Of a stretch of 64,000 nt of DNA, positions 11,910-22,325 are shown one piece after another. How positions within the stretch are numbered: position 1 is the first letter of the stretch; each line of letters begins with the position of its first letter. Source of the DNA: Bolinopsis microptera (taxonomy: Eukaryota; Ctenophora; Tentaculata; Lobata; Bolinopsidae); assembly GCF_026151205.1 (NCBI RefSeq), contig NC_087083.1, positions 2,292,036-2,356,035 on the forward strand. Reading direction: 5' to 3'. The notes beneath the pieces were generated by a model that had not been told where the DNA came from, did no database searches, and was given only the letters and a program-made list of their open reading frames with translations. Both the position numbers and the translations under genes were made by a program.

Positions 11910-13073
11910 TTATCCGTCGATCTCGTCCTCCATCTGGCTGATTACGTTGACACACTTGATCATGTCCTCGACCAGGTTGTACTCAGGATATCCCAGGCGT
12001 CTCCAGTTTGAAATATCCACACGGTCAATAACCTCGCTGTGCTCTCCGGTGCTTCCTCGAGCCTGGCAGTTCATAGACCTGGCTACCTTGTCGATACCTT
12101 CGAATCCGATCTTTGCGATCAGTTTTGGGATGATGATGTGGACGCTGCCTCTCATTCCAGTTCCAATGTTGGTGGGGCAACAGGTAATCATACCAAGAAC
12201 GGGATGACTCATGTACACTTCGTCCCTTTTCGTTACCTCCTGAAGACCCTTCTCTACAGCAGCAGCTCCTCGGCCGAGCCTGTCGAAGACAGATGGGATA
12301 TCACCACCTTGTTCCATGGAGATGATTCTCAGATGATCACCCTCGTTCAGCCACATCAGGAACTTCTCATCCTTGCTTACAAAGATACCTCTGCCATGGG
12401 GCCAATCAGCGTGGTAACCACTTGCAGCCTGCATCTTATCCTTACCCCTGAAGAGGAAATGCTTGTCAACCAGCTCTTTAATCTCATCTTCTGACATGGT
12501 GGTGTGTCTGTAGAACTTTCCAGCCAGATCTCCAGTGAAGGTGCTGAAGACTCCCTCCATAAGAGTGGAGATCTCCTCTCTGGATTCCTTGGTTCCGCAA
12601 GTGTTCAGGGGGAAGAAACTGAGGTTTCTGGCGCACCTGATTCTTGTGGAAATGATCTTCTTCTGGGCGTGATCAGAGAGTGCAGTTCCAATCTTGTTGA
12701 CGTCCATATCGGTGACGTGCTTCATGGTCTCCATGTCGAAACCAACGTGGTACTTTTCTACAACACCCTTGAACAGGGCTCCAAACTCGGAGTAGCTCTC
12801 CATGTCTCCAGCGTGACATCCCAGGAAACTGTCTGGGTTGATTATTCCAGTGTTGATGGATCGGGCCAGGGTCCAGCCGTTCTTCGTCTTGTGGTCCTTG
12901 TACTTGTCCCAGACTTCCTTTGTCATGCACTGGGCCATGATGCTCTGCTTCTCCTGCTTCTGGTGCTCGTCCAAAGCTTTGGGGTACTCGTTCTTGGCCA
13001 GATCCTCGTCCAAGATCAGGTCGTAGTAGGGGTCGATAACCTTTGCCATAGCTGCCAATAATCTCCTAGACAT
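11910..13073 (-). CDS. Phosphagen kinase (ATP:guanido phosphotransferase, arginine/creatine kinase family)
   Basis: This 387-residue single-exon coding region is the usual length for the family. It encodes a cytosolic enzyme that reversibly moves phosphate between ATP and a guanidino compound to buffer energy. Visible marks are the N-terminal helical domain; the substrate-specificity loop GCHAGDMESY (85-94); nucleotide-binding arginines in STRIRCARN (142-150); DHLRIISMEQGGD (246-258); the active-site cysteine C299 in CCPTNIGTGMRGSVH; and the flexible loop RGSTGEHSE (339-347) with E344 at the arginine-kinase glutamate position. The substrate loop and the WPHGRGIF region look creatine-kinase-like, whereas the GEHSE loop looks arginine-kinase-like, so the substrate is uncertain. 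Residue 245 is Gly (NEGDH) where most family members have the catalytic Glu. The start is the ATG at 13073; the frame continues upstream only through an intron. Codon use is GC-rich relative to its surroundings, as expected of a highly expressed gene. Confidence 0.96.
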   Translation of the reverse strand: MSRRLLAAMAKVIDPYYDLILDEDLAKNEYPKALDEHQKQEKQSIMAQCMTKEVWDKYKDHKTKNGWTLARSINTGIINPDSFLGCHAGDMESYSEFGALFKGVVEKYHVGFDMETMKHVTDMDVNKIGTALSDHAQKKIISTRIRCARNLSFFPLNTCGTKESREEISTLMEGVFSTFTGDLAGKFYRHTTMSEDEIKELVDKHFLFRGKDKMQAASGYHADWPHGRGIFVSKDEKFLMWLNEGDHLRIISMEQGGDIPSVFDRLGRGAAAVEKGLQEVTKRDEVYMSHPVLGMITCCPTNIGTGMRGSVHIIIPKLIAKIGFEGIDKVARSMNCQARGSTGEHSEVIDRVDISNWRRLGYPEYNLVEDMIKCVNVISQMEDEIDG

Positions 13074-13220
13074 GATGTTGCTATCAGCTGTAAGATACAC
13101 TAACTCATTAGAAACATGCAACATGCACGTCACGACAACTGTAACAGTATAACCCACACATTAAAAGACACATAAATATACTTACCTGAACAGTAAACAC
13201 GTTCCCCAAATGTCTTAAAA
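13074..13220 (-). other. 5'-UTR exon and intron of the phosphagen kinase gene
   Basis: On the minus strand a strong donor (TTCAG followed by GTAAGTATAT, exon end at 13186) and an acceptor (ATCTTACAG, exon start at 13087) define a 98-bp intron at 13088-13185. It lies just upstream of the start codon. Exon 2 then carries 14 nt of leader before the ATG. The in-frame codons inside the intron are therefore not protein. The transcription start at about 13220 is inferred from the upstream TATA-like box. Confidence 0.72.
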
Positions 13221-13245
13221 GCAATGATTTGGATCGTAAAATGTG

Positions 13246-13252
13246 CTTATAA
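13246..13252 (-). promoter_or_regulatory. TATA-like box of the phosphagen kinase gene
   Basis: TTATAAG on the minus strand lies about 60 bp upstream of the inferred 5'-UTR donor. This places initiation near 13220, within a TCATTGC initiator-like context, and gives a first exon of about 35 nt. Confidence 0.45.
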
Positions 13253-13345
13253 CCGACAGTCTATCCAAGTCATCGTTGATGCATAATCAGACCCTCTCAT
13301 AACACCACGGGTGCACGCCACCGGGGTATAGGACAATAGGGCGTA

Positions 13346-13802
13346 GGACACAAGGGCGTAGGACACAAGGGAGTTACCTTCCCAAAAGGGTGGACACAAG
13401 GGCGAATCACATGATTCATTTTAGCATCGACACGAATGCGGAACCAAAAACCGTTCTGCTATATTCTGAAGACCAAGTTTGTCACATGAACATCTAGGCA
13501 GTGTTTAATTGGTCTAAGCACGTTACCAAATCTGCTGCTGAGTTGGCTGAGATATTTAAGGAAAATCTTTCAATTTTTGGCTCGTGTAAATCTGGGTGAT
13601 TATTTAATTATTTAATTATTTATCATGTTTTGTTTCGAATTTATATGTGGGTAGACCCAATTCTTCGAACTAAGCTTTACGTCAACCTGACTGTTGAGAA
13701 CATCAAAAAACCCGTTTGTCCATGTTAATGTGATTCATGCAATTCCCCTCGTGTCCACCTTTTTAAGAAAGTACTGCCCTTGCGCCCTACGCCCTCGTGT
13801 CC
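13346..13802. mobile_element. MITE with long imperfect terminal inverted repeats
   Basis: About 60 bp at the left (GGACACAAGGGCGTAGGACA onward to GGTGGACACAAGGGCG) is repeated inverted at the right (CCCCTCGTGTCCACC through GCCCTCGTGTCC). It is 457 bp with no ORF. No convincing target duplication was seen, so the superfamily is open. It sits about 100 bp upstream of the phosphagen kinase TATA box. Confidence 0.75.
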
Positions 13803-13849
13803 GGTTTCCATGACGCACCTCCTATTAGGTGGTCACTTATTTATCTCCA

Positions 13850-15212
13850 ATGACTTGTTTTGCATCCGGATAGTATTATTATGCATCGGAAGAGCATGAT
13901 CTTTTTTAATGCGGTCCTGCAACCCCCACTATAAAGTCGGATTCATGTAATACAATTTTTCAATTTTTGTTCCCTAGGCGCTATGAAAAGGTCTGACTGA
14001 ATTCAAAATACATACTGTCGGTTTTCTCGTCACTGCTAATAATTATATTTTTATCTTATATTATATTATATATTCATCATATCAGGTACCACCTACTGAT
14101 TTTGAGAAAATCTATCAATTGTATTTTAAAGAAATGTGATAATCTTTATGACAATTAATAGTGTGAATTTTGATGGAAAACAAAGAAATTTAAAAAATTC
14201 AATTGGGTTGATATATCTCAATCAAAAGTGATCTAGGTAACCAGTTACGATAGGGGAAAATTCCTGAAATCTCAAATGCAGCCACATTAAGAAAATACCC
14301 TCCCATAAAGTAAACTGTATCCTTTTTTAAAATGAACCCACAATATATGTTAAACTTACATTGCATCGTTTCAAATTGATACTCATACAGTGTCCGATAG
14401 TTAAATATAACGACGTTAAACTTAAACTTGCAGGACATATTTACAAATTTGTATGAGTACTGTTACTAAGGTGCCACAAAATGATGAGCACTAAAAAATC
14501 ACTAAATGAATCAATACAAAATCACGGTGCAACCAGTTTGATCGAAAATATCATATCTGGCCTTATGGTCGTGATTAATGATTACAGGGTTTGGAATTGA
14601 ACACTGAATATTGAAAGCAATGACCGATTTTTATCACCAGTTCAATCATTCATTGCGATACAAGATCAAATATACACTGCAACAACAATAAAAGAACAAT
14701 ATGAATTTGTTCCATAATGAAACAATTTTAAAGTTATAAGGTCCAAGTTCACTGCAGATAATTTAACGATGAATCGTTCACATATAGTATAATCTAGGGA
14801 GTTGGACAAGATTTTAATTTCCACACAATAGCTTGGCGTAAAGTTGCTTAGAGAGGGGAAAATAGTAACATGTGATAATGTTTTGTTCAGAAATTAAAAG
14901 ATTTTACTCAAAAAAGAATTCATTAAATTATTTAAATGAACCTTTTGTCTAATTCAAAGTAACAAAGGCTCAGTACTCAAAATTTTATATATTTGTTCGG
15001 GATAGAGAGTGACAATAAGAGGAACGAGTCGGGACACCAAATAGAGCGATAGACGGTAGACCCGCCGTTTATTTCCCGGAATTTTATAGATACAGTTATA
15101 TCTACATATAAGTACTATAAAATTCGTGGGTATTGAAATTTGAAACTATCTTAACACTTTGTAACTATTATTTCACGCCAAAGCATGTTTCATCTATACC
15201 AAACATCGTAAA
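13850..15212. other. AT-rich intergenic DNA, nothing recognised
   Basis: I see no gene, array or element in this stretch beyond short ORFs without domains. Confidence 0.5.
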
Positions 15213-16045
15213 TAGGGTTGCCAACCGATATTATCGGCGATAAGTTGCCAAACATCTTTATCGATTATCGCGCGGCGATAATTCTCGAGAATAATCAACC
15301 AATTTTTATAAGGGGAAAATAGCCTAAAGTTAACATATTTTCTAATCTGTTTCTTTGTTTGTCATGTTAAACCCGACTGCTACCATAATTTGCAATGTGA
15401 TGGTATGCTGACGTGCTATGTAGTCTGTAGTGTTTATGAATTTGCGGCAGTGAAAATTGAAATGTCGTGTTATTATATCGCATCTTGATCTAGTTAGTTA
15501 TGAGTTAAGTAGGTAGCTTGGAGGTTGTATGATCAGACGCAGTCTATCTCTTGACGAAGAGTCAAGAGATAGACTCGCCACTTTCTCGAACCCTTCTTGA
15601 TAGGTACACGATATGTCGAGAGAAAGAATCTTAACTTCGTATGATCGCTGGTAGGTAACGTTCTACTCGGACCCCGGTATTCTAGCTGCAGATGTATATC
15701 AAGACTACAAAATTATCACTAAGTAAACCTTGATACGTAATTCTAATTCTCTGCAGAGAAACAATAGGCCTCAGAGAACATTTGTCGATGAAATATGGGC
15801 GTGTTAAAGTGCAATGCCAATATTGCAATTGATTCTATAGCAAAGCATTAGGCAATAAAGCACACGATAATGCTATCAAAGTTTTTTATTTTTATGTTAA
15901 AAGTTCGAATTTTACCGATTTTTGGAAATTAAATTCAATTGATGATACTTTAACTATATAATGATGATGTAACAAGGTTACATAATTTTTAAAAAGTTTT
16001 CGAATATCGCGATTAAAAAAAATTGTACCGATAATGGCAACCCTA
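15213..16045. mobile_element. hAT MITE (TAGGGTTGCCA ends) with 8-bp target duplication
   Basis: The ends are TAGGGTTGCCA and TGGCAACCCTA. The flanks ATCGTAAA at 15205-15212 and 16046-16053 form an exact 8-bp duplication. At 833 bp it has no transposase. Inside, 15541-15575 is a perfect hairpin with 15-bp arms around GAAGA. The family is distinct from the CAGAGGCGG elements. Confidence 0.92.
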
Positions 16046-16202
16046 ATCGTAAACTTAGTAAAGTAAAATTTACATATAAACCAACAAGAGTCACAAACCA
16101 ATTTTAAGAAGAGTAGGTTAATGTGACTCTCAAGAAATGATTAATAAAAGTGAATTTCTTTTACATAGATTTAAATTCAAGATCATAAACTCAATATTCA
16201 TA

Positions 16203-16237
16203 GAAACCCCCCTCCCCCCCCCCCCCCCCCCCCCCCA
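16203..16237. repeat. Poly-C tract
   Basis: About 30 consecutive cytosines, interrupted near the start by one T. Confidence 0.95.
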
Positions 16238-16282
16238 CCTAAATATAATTATCACAATAATTTCATCTAAAAACACGAAAGA

Positions 16283-17095
16283 GTACGCAGGGAGTCACAC
16301 CTGTCACGCAAAACATATGCAAGTACACGAGTAGTCCGTGACAAAGCCCTGTCACACTATCCCGCACAACATATGCAAGTACACGAGTAGTCCGTGACAA
16401 AAGCCCTGTCACACTATCTCTCACAACATATGCAAGTACACGAGTAGTCCGTGGACCGTGACAAAGCCCTGTCACACTATCTCGCACAACATATGCAAGT
16501 ACACGAGTAGTCCGTGACAAAGCCCTGTCACACTATTTCGCACAACATATGCAAGTACACGAGTAGTCCGTGACAAAGCCCTGTCACACTATCTCGCACA
16601 ACATATGCAAGTACACGAGTAGTCCGTGACAAAGCCCTGTCACACTATCCCGCACAACATATGCAAGTACACGAGTAGTCCGTGACAAAGCCCTGTCACA
16701 CTATCCCGCACAACATATGCAAGTACACGAGTAGTCCGTGACAAAGCCCTGTCGCACTATCTCGCACAACATATGCAAGTACACGAGTAGTCCGTGACAA
16801 AGCCCTGTCACACTATCCCGCACAACATATGCAAGTACACGAGTAGTCCGTGACAAAGCCCTGTCACACTATCTCGCACAACATATGCAAGTACACGAGT
16901 AGTCCGTGACAAAGCCCTGTCACACTATCTCGCACAACATATGCAAGTACACGAGTAGTCCGTGACAAAGCCCTGTCACACTATCCCGCACAACATATGC
17001 AAGTACACGAGTAGTCCGTGACAAAGCCCTGTCACACTATCTCGCACAACATATGCAAGTACACGAGTAGTCCGTGACAAAAGCCCGAGATCTAT
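16283..17095. repeat. 56-bp satellite array, 14 units
   Basis: The unit is 56 bp and contains two short hairpins: GTGACAAAGCCCTGTCAC (6-bp arms) and CACGAGTAGTCCGTG. Fourteen nearly identical copies are present, varying mainly at CTATCTCGC versus CTATCCCGC. One copy near 16450 has a small internal duplication (GTGGACCGTG). Confidence 0.96.
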
Positions 17096-20000
17096 CTCAG
17101 CACAATTCCACACACAGTCAACTTAATGTACTACTTTCACGACGCCTGTCGCTTTTAAAAAAACGGCGAACAAAAGATCAATCCGCCAATGTTCATGCAG
17201 GTTCTGATAAAAAGGTATGATTGCGGTGGAGTTGCAGTGCTGATATTCAGGAATGAATTTTCACTCCAGTCTGGATAGGTCTGATAGGTCTGACGCGGTA
17301 GGGTTTTACTGGCAGCCAATTTGGTAATTTGGAGTGTCAGCCCGTGCATTTTGCAAATATTCACCCGGCCAAACCAGCCAATCAGACACCAGACAACCAG
17401 CCAATAAGATTGCAGACAACCAGCCAATAAGATTGCAGATGGACGAGCTGTCATTTAGCTGTTTTGCGATTTGAGCGTGGCTAGAAGCAATCGTGTGCTC
17501 AATGAGCAAATTACTGTGTAATGAGTCATGAATAGATGGCCTTAATTGTTAATTGAGTATAGCTGCATGATAAACCGTACATAATTGTGACCGTACACAT
17601 AACAGTATAAACCGTGTCAATTTTATCCGATAAAGCAGATAGTTTTATGAATATGAAATAATAAAATCTTCTTTGGTAAATATTTGGAAAACAACTAAGT
17701 TTTAAAAAAACAGCGGCTGCAAAAACCCCGAACATTTTTATGGCGTATTTTGTTTTATAAATAGCTAGTGGTTTCCAGCGCATAGTGCGAGATCCGCTGG
17801 AATTCGAAAAAAATTCTTGTGTGTTTTGCGTCCAGACAGGTGTTATTCACACGCCAAGGAAAAAGGGCTCATAAACTGTATTATTTTCACTAGACTTGCT
17901 GAAACGCTATGAAAAACACCTGCATTTTTTTTTGTACGAGAACCGTCGTCAGAAATGTTTTCCACAGAATTTTGGCTGTTTGAGTTTCCGGTTCTAGGTG
18001 ACTTTATGATATTGATACGAGCCGGAAATTCAGACAAATTGCTCGGACTGTCTATAACATAAATGATCAATATTTTAATTTTTCAATTGAGAAAAAATTC
18101 GTGCCAAATCATTTAAACTCAACTGTAATATGAATGCCAAAACAGCTGACATGCTACCACTCTTGACCGGTGACCTTAACAATATGGATAATGGGTTAAC
18201 TTTAAGGTGCTAAGTGCCAACTAATTTTCTTCAATTTAGGGGCAATTATCCGGTCATTAGGGCAATTCTACTTCAGAGATTTTGTAAGGTAGAAAACAGA
18301 TGCCTTATATAGTGAACGAAGAAAATTCCAGTAGTTCTAAATTGGCCTTAAACTAAATACTAAAATAAAGTAAATAAAAGCAAGGCCAAGACATGAAATT
18401 AGACTTGTTGAAAAGTAAAACGGAAAAATCCGAAAAATTCAGGAATTCCAGAAAAAAGTTGACGCGGCAACAAATTTCTGCAACTTCGCAGAATCGTTTC
18501 CATAAAATTTACAAGTTCTGCTCGTTTCGTCCTGACTTTTAAACAGGAGATGGAACGCTCCAGAAGGGAATCTCCCTGGCTGCAAAAGCCACGCATCTTA
18601 CCACGTGACCCGCTACTAACAAATCGTAACCATCTGTTCAATCACTTAGCCGTGCTGAAGACCATTGTTTTTCATCGGATGACAAGCACAAGTGCTGCTT
18701 GTTGAGCTCACTTTAGCATGCAAGCAATCTGCGGAGTGATTGAGTTGTGGAGTAAAAGAATGAGTAGTTATCTTATTTTAACACGCAGGTGATTTAAATC
18801 CATCCGTCGTGGTCTGATAGTCGATGGAAAAACTGATAATCTCTCAATTGGTTTTATATCGACGATAGAAAAGTAGCAGGCAGTTTCGAGGTGCAGTGGC
18901 TATGAGTTCGGGTCGGATTTATCTAAATGCAGATAAACGATCAGTCTGCGATATGACCAACAATTTAAGATACGAGGAAATGTTACCTACAGTTCCTTTT
19001 GGGTAAAATAATAGACAAGTTAAAGAAGTACATCTCTAAACCGGGTTATTTTTTGGTAATGAATCTTAATACAATATTGATAATAATCCAGATCATATCA
19101 TTTATAAAAGACAACAATGTTGATCACAATATTGATCGCTAAATTGATCACTGACAACACTATACCGGTCGTTTCATTCACATTACATTGAAGATACCCT
19201 GCCGAGTGCCGGCCACCTAAAAATAGCAACTCAGACCGTCCTAACCTGACCCTCAGACCATCCTAACCTAACAGTCTAAACTAGGTTTCGCCGAACTGTT
19301 GAAGCTTACTGTAATAAATCCTACTGCAATACTAACTTACTAACTTACAAAAATGCACGTTGAGCAGCTCGCTGTCTTGTTTCAATAGGCCGTTGACAGG
19401 AAAGGGTAAACTAAAGTCTTAGTTTGACCAGCTTATTAACGTACTGGATAATAGTCGTGAAGGAATTGCAGGTCTTTTTAATGTTGCTTTGATACTGTAG
19501 AGCTGCATGGGTAAGTATGCAAGCTCTGGCGTGTTAATCGGGCAGACCAAATTATTGACGGCCTTAAACTTGGAAGCAAGCAGACTACAAAATTCTGGAA
19601 CGATATTCGTTCCAGAATGTTCTCCACATTTCTAGCGCTTTGTTTTGACAGTAAGTCTGGTAAAAACTCTGCTGTTCTATTACTTTCAGCCTTAAAGTTA
19701 AACATAATTTAATAACGGGTCTGTTAACGATGAACTCGATATGTGCCATTTATTCATGACTTATCAATCAATACCACTCTATCAATCAATGAGATATGTA
19801 ATTAAGGCATAATAGCTCTTCTATCATAATCCTCCTCTGGTAAACACTAAACATATTGAGGTATGTTGACATGGTACCACAACACAGTTTAAAGATGGAA
19901 ATACTTTGAAGAGGCTCACATGCAACAAAACCGAGCTAAGAGCTCCATATCGGCCTAATCAATATTGAATATTCACTAATTACTGATATGACTTATTTTA

Positions 20001-20763
20001 TAGCCCAATAGCTGTCAGACAGACACGTTCCAAAGAATGAAACATTGTTTTCCTGAAAAATTCTTGGAATGTTGCCGGACGGATTTCTCAGCTGGTTAGG
20101 TTCGGTTTCTTTCAACACTCTACCTTGCAGGTGCAAAATATTTTAAAATCCAAAATTTTGCGACAAAATTTCCGCAGGTTCTTGGAATAATATCAAATGT
20201 TGTTTTTGTTAGCTGAAATTACAAAAAGCGAAATATCAAGAAAGATTCCTAGTCTGAAGTTATCCCTGGAACGACTTATTTGTTGAAATAAAGAAGTTTA
20301 GAAAATCCAATCCACGATCGAAAAGTTTTTCCAAAAAACCGTGATAACTATAAGTAGAAGAAATATAAATATAAATATATAAATAAATATATAAATAAAG
20401 ACACAATCATTATTTTCGCATTATCATTTTTCCATACCCTACAAAAGTGCTCGATGCTCAAGAATGCAACCCTTCATCAAAAAAGGTGTCACTGTCTATC
20501 ATAATGCATTGTGTGCAGTCAAATATCGAAATTCTTTAGTCTCTATATTGTGTTGAAACCGACAGGAATCATCATGTCATTCGGCGCTAAATCGGGATCT
20601 AGTGAAATTGAAATGAAACTTCAGGTAAATGTTTGATGATGAAGAAGACTTCTATCTTTAACGGTTAGCCATGGTTTTGTACAATATTAGGGGTAATGTT
20701 GATGGTTACTAATAGTATTTGGGTTTCAGGAATTCGGTATGGGAAACCTGTAAAAATATTCAA
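17096..20763. other. Intergenic DNA between satellite and duplicon copy B
   Basis: No gene recognised. A short direct duplication (ACAACCAGCCAATAAGATTG) lies at 17393-17440. A perfect 12-bp-arm palindrome with heat-shock-element-like spacing lies at 19592-19622. The 75-codon minus ORF at 19478-19705 has no ATG-supported domain. Confidence 0.5.
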
Positions 20764-20949
20764 ATTAGTACAGCTGTGACATGCCATAGTGTACGTTGGT
20801 CGATATTTCGAATGCCAGATCTAATTTTATACTGTTATATTCGACATTTGGCGAAAGAATGCTGACAATATATTCCATCTGACAGTGCAGGGCTCAAAAT
20901 AAATTGCTCCATAGCCTTCCAAGAAGTGGCCACTATAATAGCCTTCACT

Positions 20950-21160
20950 TTCAAAGCGGCCTTCACTAGTCGGCTACTCACCAGCTAATATAGCCGTAAC
21001 TTTCAAAGCGGCCACTAGTCGGCTACTCACCAGCTAATATAGCCGTAACTTTCAAAGCGGCCACTAGTCGGCTACTCACCAGCTAATATAGCCGTAACTT
21101 TCAAAGCGGCCTTCACTAGTCGGCTACTCACCAGCTAATATAGCCGTAACTTTCAAAAAT
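20950..21160. repeat. 49-bp tandem array, copy B
   Basis: About four units homologous to 230-400. Two carry a CTTCAC insertion (GCGGCCTTCACTAGTCGG). Confidence 0.88.
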
Positions 21161-21192
21161 TTATTCAGTGGACACGAAGGCTTGCATTATTA

Positions 21193-21620
21193 TACCCTAA
21201 CCTTAACCCTAGCTTTAACCCTAGCATTAACCCTAGCTTTAACCCTAGCTTTAACCCTAGCTTTAACCCTAGCTTTAACCCTAGCTTTAACCCTAGCTTT
21301 AACCCTAGCTTTAACCCTAGCATTAACCCTAGCTTTAACCCTAGCCTTAGTAATGCGAACTATTATTATACCCTAACCTTAACCCTAGCTTTAACCCTAG
21401 CTTTAACCCTAGCTTTAACCCTAGCTTTAACCCTAGCTTTAACCCTAGCTTTAACCCTAGCTTTAACCCTAGCCTTAACCCTAGCTTTAACCCTAGCATT
21501 AACCCTAGCTTTAACCCTAGCTTTAACCCTAGCTTTAACCCTAGCATTAACCCTAGCTTTAACCCTAGCTTTAACCCTAGCTTTAACCCTAGCTTTAACC
21601 CTAGCTTTAACCCTAGCCTT
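21193..21620. repeat. Expanded telomere-like 12-mer array, copy B
   Basis: Roughly 34 CCCTAGCTTTAA-type units. The array is split by a duplicated edge sequence (GTAATGCGAACTATTATTAT at about 21350-21369), showing that the array and its right border duplicated as a block. It is about three times longer than in copy A. Confidence 0.92.
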
Positions 21621-22145
21621 AGTAATGCGAACTTCCTTCATACAAGTGCCTCAGGACGTATTTAAATAATTATCATTTTCCACCCAGAATCTTTGGTGAA
21701 TCATTTCTACCCTAAAACACGAAAGGTGCTTATTTAAGGTCCAAAATACGTAAAAATACATCTAGGAGTAGGAGATGTTTTTCAGAAACTAAGGATCTTG
21801 ATATTTCAAAAAAGAGAGATATAGAAATAAAGCATTTGCTAAACAAATGCAGCGTACATAAGCATATGTTCATGTTATATCGTATATTCATTTCAGAACT
21901 TTTCGAGCGTAGCGATATTAAAACCTGCTTGTGATATTCGATTGATAAATTCAAGGTTGCCTTACCATTATTCCGATCGAGATGAATCTACAAAAACTCG
22001 ATAAGCACGCGGTGCACACGTGGGGAGCAGAAAAGAAATGTTCGTGTTACTGGCTATTAGTAATAGTATCGCAGGTCTTGATATAGCAATGCTAGAATTA
22101 ATCGAGACTCATGTAGATCAAATAAACGTGGAGTTTAGTTCGAAC

Positions 22146-22325
22146 CAATGTGACTCACATTGTCACACAATGTGACTCACATTGTCACACTATGTGACTC
22201 ACACTGTCACACTATGTGACTCACACTGTCACACTATGTGACTCACACTGTCACACTATGTGACTCACACTGTCACACTATGTGACTCACACTGTCACAC
22301 TATGTGACTCACACTGTCACACTAT
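22146..22325. repeat. Palindromic 22-bp tandem array, copy B
   Basis: About eight units of the same AATGTGACTCACATT-type repeat as 1091-1320, more homogenised toward the CACTG form. Confidence 0.9.

Noticed and set aside
12504-13061. 185-codon plus-strand ORF opposite the phosphagen kinase
   Set aside because: Antisense shadow of a GC-rich coding region, with no homology pattern of its own.
13074-13157. 28 extra N-terminal residues on the phosphagen kinase
   Set aside because: The frame starts at GTG and crosses a clear intron acceptor (CTTACAG); it is not expected in the protein.
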